Position numbers and translations under genes: made by a program. DNA of 14,766 nt, from contig JBPCJO010000088.1 of NCBI GenBank assembly GCA_051005235.1, positions 1-14,766 of the forward strand, written 5' to 3'. Each line of letters begins with the position of its first letter. The first letter of the stretch is position 1. This document shows, piece after piece, positions 7,505 through 14,188 of the stretch. The notes under the pieces were generated by a model that was not told the DNA's origin, made no database searches, and saw only the letters and a list, made by a program, of their open reading frames with translations. This stretch comes from JALQXV01 sp051005235 (lineage in GTDB: Bacteria; Patescibacteriota; Saccharimonadia; Saccharimonadales; 2-12-FULL-41-12).

Positions 7505-7513
7505 ATTGTAGCA
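7505..7513 (-). promoter_or_regulatory. Extended -10 promoter of uvrB
   Basis: Minus-strand TGCTACAAT: TACAAT (7505-7510) with the TGn extension. The six bases after the hexamer lead straight to the GTG start, placing transcription start on the G of the start codon. No convincing -35 at 16-18 bases. Confidence 0.6.
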
Positions 7514-7542
7514 ACAGAATGTAGGGTGAGCACTCTAATCAA

Positions 7543-8106
7543 TTAAATGTATAAATCCAGATAGCCTTTGTGCTGATTGTTCAAAAGCTCGGTCAGTTGC
7601 TTAATTAAATCTTCGGCGTCATCACCAAAAACCACATTCTCGTTTTGTGATTCGCCGGCGGCATGTAAAATATCCATAATTTGAGAGCTAATACCGCCAG
7701 CGCCTTGTAAGAAACCGATTGGAGTGTTGGTTTCCATGGCAATTGTAAACTCGTGTAAGGTGCCGAGCCGGCCACCAATACTAATAACCGCGTCTGCCGA
7801 ACTAATTAGTAAGGTGTCGCGCCCAACGTAGTGTAGACCGGTGTATAAGATACTGTCATAGGCTTTAATCGGTAAGCGGTATTTATGGACGTGTTCGATT
7901 TTGCTGGCAGCCGGGCTAATGCCCAGGCTCATGCTGCCACCGGCGTCTTTATAGCCTTCGGCGGCGACATTGGGCAAACCAATTGTGGCACCGGTGAGTA
8001 AGGCATGTCCGGCGCTGGCAATTGCCGCACCGGCCGACCAGGCTAATTCGCGGCCTTCTTGAACGCTTTGGCCTTTGGCAGCTCCCGATACGCAAATCTG
8101 ATACAC
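7543..8106 (-). CDS. LOG/SLOG-family Rossmann protein (TIGR00725-like)
   Basis: 187 residues. It has the SLOG fold seen in LOG cytokinin-riboside phosphoribohydrolases and misnamed lysine decarboxylases: first strand YQICVSGAA (2-10), HALLTGATIGLPNVAAEG (34-51) and the nucleotide-binding loop SIGGRLGTLHEF (109-120), which corresponds to the PGGxGTxxE motif with G111, G112, G115, T116 and E119. Members bind nucleotides or cleave NMP to base and ribose-5-phosphate; that activity would fit the pentose phosphate genes nearby, but is inference. Start is GTG at 8104-8106, directly before the first beta strand. There is a 72-base gap to the upstream gene and no strong promoter, so it may be part of the same transcript. 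Confidence 0.75.
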   Translation of the reverse strand: MYQICVSGAAKGQSVQEGRELAWSAGAAIASAGHALLTGATIGLPNVAAEGYKDAGGSMSLGISPAASKIEHVHKYRLPIKAYDSILYTGLHYVGRDTLLISSADAVISIGGRLGTLHEFTIAMETNTPIGFLQGAGGISSQIMDILHAAGESQNENVVFGDDAEDLIKQLTELLNNQHKGYLDLYI

Positions 8107-8178
8107 GGTCGTTTCTTTCTATTGTTCTTGCTTATGCTTAATCATACTACGAACCCACCTGTTTTCAGTAATTTAAAA

Positions 8179-9375
8179 TTAGTCATCAGTCAGTTCGCTC
8201 AATGTAAACGCTTCTACTTCGGGATTTTGTAAGTAACGGAGGCCTAGCTCTTCCCACAAATGTTGCTGAAGGTGGGTCGCCACGCCGCTTTCGTACGGCA
8301 GTTGGTTACTGGCATTGACCACCACATCGAGTAAATGCAACGACACAGGTCTGTTGTTTTCAGTCATAAAAACATAGCTGTTGTCGTTCCAAAAAGGCAT
8401 GGAGGGCAAAACCTCGGCCAATACTGGGATCGGTGCGGTAAGTACAATATCGTCATATTGCAAATGTGGTTGCTCGACTGACACAAAACTGTCGGTCGCG
8501 CTCATTAAATGGCGTTGCAATACCTTCCAGCCAATTTGGGTTTCGTGAAGTGCTCCTGGCAATCCATTCTTCATGAGCGCCTGCAATCGTGATCCAAAAT
8601 CTGTTTTTACGCTCAGTAAGCGAAAGTAGGCGCTGTAAGCCCGCAACTCATAGAGCATTTGCAACAAAGAGAGAGTCAGTGTTAATACATCAAGCGGAAA
8701 GCGTTGGGTTGGCGGCACTACCAATACGGTGCCGGTTTCGTAATTTGGGACAATAATATTAGAACGTTTGTAGCCGCCACTATGAAGTTTAGCGACGCGG
8801 CTTGGTTCGACTACAAACATACAACTTTTGGTAGCCTGAAAGTCGGTCGGTTTTAACTTTTTAAAATGGGTGTGCATCTTAGCTACCCAGTCTGAAGATT
8901 CAATTTGATAAGCCAACGCCAATAATTCGTAGGAGTTTGAGCGCTTAAGGACTGAATCAATCGACCGGAACCCGAGCATCTTTAGGACTTTTTTTGGACT
9001 ATGCTTTTTTAATAACTGCTTAATTACAGAGTGTTTAATAACCCAAACTTCTCGCTGAACCGTCAAACCATCTATGAATGCAACAATTTTACTAATTATT
9101 TGGTCGGGGGTATCGGTATCGTTGATCTGTAGCTCGAGCTCTAGCTCGCGGTTTGTTTCGACAGCGCGATGGCGCAACGCGAAAAACAATTCTCGCGCGG
9201 TGGTATCATTTTCGTCGAGGTTAAGTGTTTGCAAAGCGCGCTTGCGGGCCTGTGTAATATCGGACAGGAGTCGAATATCGTGGCCCGATTGACCACTGAT
9301 TTGTTCCCATTTCTTAATAGCCTGGCTAAAAGAAGGCTCGGGCGCTCTCAGAACTTCAGAAATGAGGCGGCTCAC
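8179..9375 (-). CDS. Conserved-looking protein of unknown function, 398 residues
   Basis: I cannot assign a known domain. It is soluble: no signal peptide and no clear membrane helix. The N-terminal 130 residues look helical and charged (RHRAVETNRELELEL). A middle basic segment KKHSPKKVLKMLGFRSIDSVLKR is followed by a helix ending ESSDW. The second half is hydrophobic-patterned with several Tyr/Trp (LLQMLYELRAYSAYFRLL; SMPFWNDNSYVF) and ends acidic. I have an impression of similar hypothetical proteins in CPR genomes (LGFRSIDSxLKR, then PSRVAKLHSGGYK), without a function. The start is GTG (9373-9375), five bases after the PfkB stop, so the two are co-transcribed. The long open frame and co-directional operon make it a real gene. 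Confidence 0.85.
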   Translation of the reverse strand: MSRLISEVLRAPEPSFSQAIKKWEQISGQSGHDIRLLSDITQARKRALQTLNLDENDTTARELFFALRHRAVETNRELELELQINDTDTPDQIISKIVAFIDGLTVQREVWVIKHSVIKQLLKKHSPKKVLKMLGFRSIDSVLKRSNSYELLALAYQIESSDWVAKMHTHFKKLKPTDFQATKSCMFVVEPSRVAKLHSGGYKRSNIIVPNYETGTVLVVPPTQRFPLDVLTLTLSLLQMLYELRAYSAYFRLLSVKTDFGSRLQALMKNGLPGALHETQIGWKVLQRHLMSATDSFVSVEQPHLQYDDIVLTAPIPVLAEVLPSMPFWNDNSYVFMTENNRPVSLHLLDVVVNASNQLPYESGVATHLQQHLWEELGLRYLQNPEVEAFTLSELTDD

Positions 9376-9380
9376 CGAGT

Positions 9381-10379
9381 CTAGATCCGTTCTGGCTTAT
9401 ACCACTCGGGTGCTTTTTGTAGTAAGTCAGCTAACTCTTTTTCGGTCAGTAAGCCGGCCTGTGCACCAACATGCTGTACGACGTTCATTGAACTGATCGG
9501 TGCCCACTGCAGTGCGCCGTCAACGGTGTTGCCTTTAATGATTGCCGCCACAAAGGTTGACGTAAAGGCGTCACCGGCGCCCGTCCGCTCGACCGGTGGT
9601 GCCGGGTCGGGGTAAATCGGCATTTTAAAGCGATTTTCGCCGTCACTGGCATAACTACCGTCGGGTCCGTCACTAATTAAGACGATTTTGGGGCCAAGTT
9701 CGTGCAACTTATTAAACAGGCCGTGCAGATCATCGTAATTGCCACCGGTTACATAAACTGCTTCTTCGCGGTTAAGTGCTACCAGCTCTGAACGTTCGTA
9801 GACGGGCCGCAGACGCTCCACGCCGGCTTCCATTTGGAAGGTACCGGGCTGAAAGGCAAGCTTAACACCTGGGTTGTGCTGCAACCACTCAACAACATCG
9901 TCATGATAATCCATAGCGTTTTTACTAATTGAGCTAAAGTATAGCCATTTTGGTGTTTCTTTGGGCTTTAAGTGCGGCCAGTGGTAGTCATATTCTTCGT
10001 GCTTTACCAAGATGGTACGTTCGTTCTTGTACCACAAGACATAGTGATAATTGCTCACCTTTTCGGGGTTAATATGCACAAAACGATTATCGACTTTGGC
10101 GTGGTGCAAGGTTTGAATAATGTCACGGCCGGCCGAATCACCACCGACGTTCGAAACAAGACCACTAGTAAGGCCAAGTTTTGCGAAGTTAACCGCCGCG
10201 TTTGCCGCATTACCGACAGCTGCCAACACCTCGGAATGGTCGAATGGTACTTTTGCGCCAAATGGCATGGCTAGGGTTTTACCGTTGTCGCCCTCGTATA
10301 CTTCTGCTCTGTCATCAAGCAATTTTATAAAGGCGTCGGTTACTACGTCCCCTACGCTTAGCACATCAATCTGGCTCAT
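9381..10379 (-). CDS. PfkB-family carbohydrate kinase
   Basis: 332 residues, the usual ribokinase/PfkB size. Seen: N-terminal strand IDVLSVGDVVTDAF (4-17), the substrate-side motif GNAANAAVNFAKLG (56-69), SNVGGDSAGRDI (76-87), a lid region around 100-130 and the ATP/catalytic motif ERTGAGDAFTSTF (264-276) with GAGD at 267-270 and catalytic base D270. The family phosphorylates sugars, sugar phosphates or nucleosides; specificity cannot be read from these motifs. Its place between the aldolase gene and orf398, in a cluster with no PfkA in view, makes a sugar-phosphate kinase plausible. A G-rich GGGTGGGG lies about seven bases before the ATG as an atypical Shine-Dalgarno. Confidence 0.92.
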   Translation of the reverse strand: MSQIDVLSVGDVVTDAFIKLLDDRAEVYEGDNGKTLAMPFGAKVPFDHSEVLAAVGNAANAAVNFAKLGLTSGLVSNVGGDSAGRDIIQTLHHAKVDNRFVHINPEKVSNYHYVLWYKNERTILVKHEEYDYHWPHLKPKETPKWLYFSSISKNAMDYHDDVVEWLQHNPGVKLAFQPGTFQMEAGVERLRPVYERSELVALNREEAVYVTGGNYDDLHGLFNKLHELGPKIVLISDGPDGSYASDGENRFKMPIYPDPAPPVERTGAGDAFTSTFVAAIIKGNTVDGALQWAPISSMNVVQHVGAQAGLLTEKELADLLQKAPEWYKPERI

Positions 10380-10421
10380 TTGTCGTCCCCACCCTTTTTA
10401 GTTGTTTACGCTTATGGTCTT

Positions 10422-10451
10422 ATTGTGCCATAAACAGCAAAACAAGCGCAA
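10422..10451 (-). promoter_or_regulatory. Possible promoter upstream of the PfkB kinase gene
   Basis: Minus-strand TTGCGC (10446-10451), 18-base spacer, CACAAT (10422-10427), preceded by TGn (TGGCACAAT). Match to consensus is modest (3 of 6 and 4 of 6 plus the extension). It would give a leader of about 36 bases carrying the G-rich ribosome site. Read-through from the aldolase gene is the alternative. Confidence 0.3.
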
Positions 10452-10460
10452 ATGATTTTG

Positions 10461-11369
10461 TTATCGGGTCTTGCCAGCACTACCAAAGGCGTCAATTTTA
10501 GATTCAACCACTGCCTGGACTGCCGCGATAACTTCGTCCATTAACTTAATTACAGCGATTTCATCAGGATGTTCGGTGAGCGTCTTTTGCAGCGTATTGC
10601 GGAAGGCCAAACGCATATCAGAGTTAATATTGATCTTGGTAACGCCGATTTTGGCGGCTTCTACAAAGTAATGTAGCGGGGTTCCGCTACCACCGTGTAA
10701 GCTGATGTTAACATCGATCACGTCACGGACTGACTGTAATAATTCGAGGTCAAGAACTTTTGGAACAGGGTATGAACCGTGTAAATTACCGATTGCGGCG
10801 GCGTAGGTATCAATACCGGTAGCCTCGACGAAGTGCTTGGCACCTTCGGGAGTGCTAAATGTCTTTTGGATTTCTTTATAATCAAACGCTTCTTTAAATA
10901 GCGCTGAGCCGCCACCAAAATAATGCGGTTCGCTCTCTACTAATGCACCGGTAAGAGAGGCATACTCTACTACCTCTTGGGTGGCAGCGATAATTTCTTC
11001 TTCGGTTGCGCCGTGCTTCGCCTGCGACACATCGATATGGATAAACTCAAAACCGGCCTCAATGCCCGCCTTGGCTGTTTCGACGCTGGGGCTATGGTCG
11101 AGGTTAACGTAAATCTCGATGCCAAGTTCTTGCTTGTAGTTGTCTACCATATCACGGATATTATCGAGGCCAAGCGATTCGACTTCACCGTGACTAACTT
11201 CGACTAAAACGGGTGCTTCTTTCGCAACCGCGGCGCGGACTACGGCTTTTAGCGTTTCTTGGTTATCTAGGTTAAAGGCGCCGACGGCAAAATGCTCGGA
11301 GCGGGCCCGTGCCATCAGTTCACGGGCGTTTTCGGTATTCTGGCGGATTTGTTTAAGCGTTAGCGGCAT
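10461..11369 (-). CDS. fba: Class II fructose-bisphosphate aldolase
   Basis: 302 residues from the ATG at 11367-11369. Class II aldolases are Zn-dependent TIM barrels that split fructose 1,6-bisphosphate to DHAP and glyceraldehyde 3-phosphate; some also handle sedoheptulose 1,7-bisphosphate. Seen: NLDHS (89-93) with base D91 and Zn ligand H92, H197 in GNLHGSYP, H225 in SLHGGSGTP with phosphate-binding GGSG, and NINSDMR (247-253). The usual HxDHG signature is NxDHS here, so this is a divergent subtype; a tagatose-bisphosphate specificity is not excluded. The reading frame is open 53 codons further upstream, but that stretch lacks aldolase features and contains the -10 element, so it is not included. 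tktC lies 164 bases upstream. Confidence 0.93.
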   Translation of the reverse strand: MPLTLKQIRQNTENARELMARARSEHFAVGAFNLDNQETLKAVVRAAVAKEAPVLVEVSHGEVESLGLDNIRDMVDNYKQELGIEIYVNLDHSPSVETAKAGIEAGFEFIHIDVSQAKHGATEEEIIAATQEVVEYASLTGALVESEPHYFGGGSALFKEAFDYKEIQKTFSTPEGAKHFVEATGIDTYAAAIGNLHGSYPVPKVLDLELLQSVRDVIDVNISLHGGSGTPLHYFVEAAKIGVTKININSDMRLAFRNTLQKTLTEHPDEIAVIKLMDEVIAAVQAVVESKIDAFGSAGKTR

Positions 11370-11379
11370 ACTGCTACAA

Positions 11380-11385
11380 AGTATA
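11380..11385 (-). promoter_or_regulatory. -10 element of fba
   Basis: Minus-strand TATACT (5 of 6) ten bases before the ATG; predicted start near 11373 gives a four-base leader and there is no Shine-Dalgarno. No recognisable -35, so support rests on the -10 and on the same geometry seen at other genes here. Confidence 0.4.
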
Positions 11386-11433
11386 CCTGATAACGCTTGT
11401 ACTTGTATAGACGCACGGGATTTACAGGCAATT

Positions 11434-11502
11434 ATGAATCGCTTAAAAGAATTCGAACCGCTTCCTGACTTCCATCCGTTCGACGCCGAGGCCCGGAAAT
11501 AA
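11434..11502 (+). CDS. Possible 22-residue small ORF between tktC and fba
   Basis: On the + strand, opposite to all neighbours, ATG at 11434 to TAA at 11500. The peptide reads MNRLKEFEPLP then DFHPFDAEARK: acidic/aromatic and protein-like. The frame is open further upstream without another ATG for some distance. No clear promoter and only a weak AGG ribosome site upstream. It may be chance; recorded because the 148-base gap is otherwise unexplained. Confidence 0.2.
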   Translation: MNRLKEFEPLPDFHPFDAEARK

Positions 11503-11503
11503 G

Positions 11504-11526
11504 GACTGGCTAACCCTGCCGCAGTC
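11504..11526. repeat. Hairpin-forming inverted repeat just after tktC
   Basis: GACTGGC (11504-11510) pairs with GCcgCAGTC (11518-11526): seven pairs with a two-base bulge and a 7-base loop. It begins seven bases past the tktC stop. No T-run follows on either strand (only CTTATTT on minus), so if it terminates tktC transcription it is weak; it may instead protect the mRNA 3' end. Confidence 0.35.
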
Positions 11527-11533
11527 ATAGCTG

Positions 11534-12508
11534 TTATTTATCTAGTAAAGAGTGGGCTGCCAACATAATATGCCTGGCAGTTAAACCAAAGTGCTCCATC
11601 AGTTCGTCGGGGGTGCCGGATTCACCAAAACGGTCGCGCATACCGAGGCGCTTTAGCTTGGTAGGGTGTTCTTCGCTGAGTAATTCGGCGATTGCGCCGC
11701 CCAGCCCGCCGTTAATTTGGGCTTCTTCGATGGTGATAACAACGCCTGTTTTACGAACACTCGATAAAATTGTTACCGCGTCGAGCGGCTTAATGGTTGG
11801 CACATGAATTACTTCGGCGTCAATGCCCTGCACGTAAAGCTTATGTGCGGCAACCATTGCCTGATACGTCATAGCGCCGGTTGAGATGATCGTCAGGTCG
11901 CTGCCCGGTACATACACATAAGCTTTACCAATCTCGAATGGCGTTTGATCGGTTGTTAAAATCGGGGTGGGCTCGCGCGCAAGACGCAAATAAGCTGGAC
12001 GGCTATCTTTTGCGAGCGCCATGGTAGCTTTTTCGGCTTCGACGCTATCGCCCGGTACTACTACAATCATGTTTGGCAGCACGCGCATTAAGGCAATGTC
12101 TTCGAGCATTTGGTGGGTGGCACCGTCTGGTCCCACACTAACGCCGGCATGTGAACCGACTATTCTAACTGGTTGGTCATTGAGACAGATTGTAGTCCGA
12201 ATCTGCTCCCAATTTCGCCCGGGGCTAAAGGCTGCGTAGCTGCTCACAAACGGGATTTTGCCCATCGCGGCCATGCCAGAGCCAACCGTCACCAAGTTTT
12301 GTTCGGCGACACCAATTTCAATAAAACGGTCAGGAAATTCATTTTTAAATAAGCTCATCTGGGTACTGTCGGTTAAGTCAGCGCAGGCGGCCACCACGTT
12401 TTCGTCAAGTTTTCCGGCTTCGAGCAAGCCTTTACCAAAGCCTTTGCGGATAGGCTCTTTTACTGCATCTTTACTCTCAAAATCTTTAACCAAATGCAGA
12501 TTATTCAT
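11534..12508 (-). CDS. Transketolase, C-terminal subunit (pyrimidine-binding and C domains)
   Basis: 324 residues. It is the second half of a split transketolase. Seen: the Pyr domain with IEIGVAEQNLV, whose Glu (E69) contacts the thiamine N1', GSHAGVSVGPDGATHQ, YLRLAREPTP at the domain end, and a C-terminal domain with VVITIEEAQINGGLG. With the N-terminal subunit it moves two-carbon units between ketose and aldose phosphates. A start at 12506-12508 is chosen over an in-frame ATG 21 bases upstream because GAGG sits five bases before it and it overlaps the upstream stop by eight bases (ATGAATAA), a coupling arrangement. Seven extra residues result if the upstream ATG is used. Confidence 0.93.
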   Translation of the reverse strand: MNNLHLVKDFESKDAVKEPIRKGFGKGLLEAGKLDENVVAACADLTDSTQMSLFKNEFPDRFIEIGVAEQNLVTVGSGMAAMGKIPFVSSYAAFSPGRNWEQIRTTICLNDQPVRIVGSHAGVSVGPDGATHQMLEDIALMRVLPNMIVVVPGDSVEAEKATMALAKDSRPAYLRLAREPTPILTTDQTPFEIGKAYVYVPGSDLTIISTGAMTYQAMVAAHKLYVQGIDAEVIHVPTIKPLDAVTILSSVRKTGVVITIEEAQINGGLGGAIAELLSEEHPTKLKRLGMRDRFGESGTPDELMEHFGLTARHIMLAAHSLLDK

Positions 12509-13358
12509 GTTCGCCTCGAATCTTGCCATTCAGCGTCCGCAGATCGTGTAGCGCTTGCTTGGCCTGTTCGTGATTAGGCGGTGCGCCGTGCCAATGAAAG
12601 TCGTACTCCATAAAGCCAACGCCCTTGCCAGGAATAGTATGGGCGATAATCATCACCGGTTTTTCGACGATTGCCCGGGCCAGGGCACAGGTATCAATAA
12701 CAGCTTCGATGTTATTACCGTCAATTTCCAGTACGTGCCAACCAAAGGCTTCCCATTTGGCCGCTAAATCTTCGAGTGGCATAACATTCTCGGTTTGGCC
12801 ATCGATCTGAATATTGTTGCGGTCAATAATACCAATGACGTTGCTCAGCTTATATTTACTGGTTAGCATCGCGGCTTCCCAGATATTGCCTTCGTCTAGC
12901 TCACCGTCGCCCATTACGACATACACCCAACGATGCAAGTCTTTATTCATGCGCATTGCCAGTGCCATACCGGCAGCCTGGCTTAAGCCACAACCCAGCG
13001 GACCACTGGTGTTTTCCATGCCCGGAAGCTTGGTGCGCTCCGGATGGCCTTGCAGCCGCGAGCCGAGCTTACGAAGTGTCATTAGCTCTTTGGTGTCAAA
13101 GTAACCGGCATGGGCCATCGTGGCGTAACGGACAGGCACTGTATGACCGTTACTTAACAGCAGAATGTCGCGTTGCTCCCAGTCAGGGTTTTTCGGGTCA
13201 TGTTTTAAGATATCAAAGTATAGAGCGGTAAAAATATCGGTTAAACCGAGTGGACCAGCACTGTGGCCGCTGCCTGCTTCTTCAAGCATGGTAATAATAC
13301 TCTTACGAATATCGTTGGCTTTGGCTTCAAGTTCGGTTATGCTGTGCGTTTTTGACAT
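12501..13358 (-). CDS. Transketolase, N-terminal subunit (TPP diphosphate-binding domain)
   Basis: 285 residues, matching the PP domain only. Seen: GSGHSAGPLG (29-38) with H32, SNGHTVP (69-75) with H72, SGPLGCGLSQAAGMA (118-132), the TPP/Mg motif GDGELDEGNIWEA (150-162) followed by DRNNIQIDG (179-187), and HTIPGKGVGFME. These make a complete cofactor half-site; the active site needs the C-terminal subunit encoded immediately downstream. Separate subunits are common in archaea, many anaerobes and CPR bacteria, so this is normal for the group and not a frameshift: each part has its own start and the overlap is precise. Four-base predicted leader. Confidence 0.95.
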   Translation of the reverse strand: MSKTHSITELEAKANDIRKSIITMLEEAGSGHSAGPLGLTDIFTALYFDILKHDPKNPDWEQRDILLLSNGHTVPVRYATMAHAGYFDTKELMTLRKLGSRLQGHPERTKLPGMENTSGPLGCGLSQAAGMALAMRMNKDLHRWVYVVMGDGELDEGNIWEAAMLTSKYKLSNVIGIIDRNNIQIDGQTENVMPLEDLAAKWEAFGWHVLEIDGNNIEAVIDTCALARAIVEKPVMIIAHTIPGKGVGFMEYDFHWHGAPPNHEQAKQALHDLRTLNGKIRGEHE

Positions 13359-13368
13359 GTTGCTTATG

Positions 13369-13377
13369 ATTATACCA
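13369..13377 (-). promoter_or_regulatory. Extended -10 promoter of the transketolase genes
   Basis: Minus-strand TGGTATAAT: perfect TATAAT (13369-13374) with TGn extension, ten bases before the tktN ATG. No consensus -35; its place is taken by a copy of a 9-base direct repeat. No Shine-Dalgarno before the start. Confidence 0.7.
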
Positions 13378-13401
13378 GTGATTCGAGTTATGACCAGTGA
13401 T
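13374..13401. repeat. 9-bp direct repeat over the tktN promoter
   Basis: ACCAGTGAT at 13374-13382 and again at 13393-13401, 19 bases apart; one copy abuts the -10, the other sits where a -35 would be. The distal copy also lies in GACCA-GTGATAG-TGGTC (13392-13408), a 5-bp inverted repeat. The placement suits an activator or repressor site. Confidence 0.5.
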
Positions 13402-13439
13402 AGTGGTCTAATCTATGTTGTTATGTCTCACATTTTGAA

Positions 13440-13507
13440 AGTATGACTTTAGTTCATATTTTCAACTGATCATAGTATGAACTGTATACATACTTAGTTC
13501 ATACTAT
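13440..13507. repeat. Cluster of AGTTCATA elements with a 12-bp inverted repeat in the rpe-tktN gap
   Basis: ATAGTATGAACT (13472-13483) and AGTTCATACTAT (13496-13507) are perfect 12-base inverted arms around a 12-base centre that holds the palindrome GTATAC. A second, degenerate pair lies at AGTATGACT (13440-13448) and AGTTCATA (13451-13458). The rest of the 13359-13554 gap shows no gene. As RNA the arms could pair, but no T-run follows the hairpin on the minus strand, so a terminator for rpe is not well supported; protein-binding sites for control of the downstream transketolase genes fit better. Confidence 0.6.
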
Positions 13508-13554
13508 TAAAAAGTAACTGAATGTAGATATGCTGAGAAAGATTTAAGCTATTA

Positions 13555-14187
13555 TTACCTAATTTGAGTGATGAGGTGGTCATAGACGGATTTAGGGTCA
13601 TCGGCCTGTTGAATTGCGCCACCGACGTTAAGCACATCTATACCGCCAGCAGCCAGTTGCTTGGCATTTTCGGCATTTATGCCGCCGTCCCAGCCGAATT
13701 CGAGGTCTGGGTGGTGTTCTTTGGCTTCTTGAACCTTTGTGAGCAGCCCTAGGTCGGCTGTACCCCCAAAGTGGCCTAAGTGACCGCTAAAGATTAAGAG
13801 ATGGTCAAAACTACTGATAATTTGCTCAATATTGGCAACCGGCGTATCGGGTAAAATCGCTAAACCGGTTTTAATACCTTCTTTATGAAGCTCAGCCGAA
13901 AAATGCATATGATGGAACATCGCCTCAACGTGAATAATTACCATGTGTGGTTGCAAGTGTACCAGTTGTTCAAGATGTTCCATGGGCCGTTGATACATTA
14001 AGTGAATATCTGCCACAAGCTGGTGGGACCACCAGATTTTATCGAGACTCACTGACTTTGGGGAGGCGAACTCTCCGTCCATTAAGTCAATCTGAATCCG
14101 TTTTGCGAATGGCGTTATGCGACGAATTTGGGCAGCGTATTCCACTTCGTCTTGGGCCAAAATAGTTGGGCAAATAATACTGCTCAT
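13555..14187 (-). CDS. Ribulose-phosphate 3-epimerase-like protein (divergent)
   Basis: 210 residues, TIM-barrel epimerase size. Seen: CPTILAQDE (6-14) for the usual APSILSAD, IQIDLMDGEF (31-40), DIHLM (60-64), HVEA (86-89) and FGWDGGIN (164-171). Known epimerases bind the metal with His-x-Asp, His and Asp; here these positions are Q32, D34, H62 and D167, so the first His is Gln. The flexible loop normally VNPGFGGQ is SGHLGHFGGT. Either this is a divergent D-ribulose-5-phosphate 3-epimerase or a related sugar-phosphate epimerase. It starts one base after the rpiB stop, so the two form an operon, which supports a pentose phosphate role. It carries no visible Shine-Dalgarno. Confidence 0.8.
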   Translation of the reverse strand: MSSIICPTILAQDEVEYAAQIRRITPFAKRIQIDLMDGEFASPKSVSLDKIWWSHQLVADIHLMYQRPMEHLEQLVHLQPHMVIIHVEAMFHHMHFSAELHKEGIKTGLAILPDTPVANIEQIISSFDHLLIFSGHLGHFGGTADLGLLTKVQEAKEHHPDLEFGWDGGINAENAKQLAAGGIDVLNVGGAIQQADDPKSVYDHLITQIR

Positions 14188-14188
14188 A

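Noticed and set aside
11446..11462. tRNA-like T-loop GGTTCGAAT on the minus strand between tktC and fba
   Set aside because: The five bases on each side of the loop do not pair (AGCGG versus TCTTT), and no D-arm, anticodon arm or acceptor stem can be built around it.
11370..11528. 53-residue N-terminal extension of the aldolase
   Set aside because: The extension has no family resemblance, is low-complexity Ser/Ala-rich, and contains the -10 element; class II aldolases start at about the chosen ATG.
12501..12529. Frameshift splitting a single transketolase gene
   Set aside because: Each half is complete as a known subunit, with its own start and a Shine-Dalgarno for the second; split transketolases are normal in this group.
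13440..13507. CRISPR-like array
   Set aside because: The repeated unit is only 8-12 bases, in alternating orientation, with no regular spacers and no cas genes.
13472..13507. Rho-independent terminator of rpe
   Set aside because: The hairpin is A/T-rich and on the minus strand the T-run lies before it, not after it.
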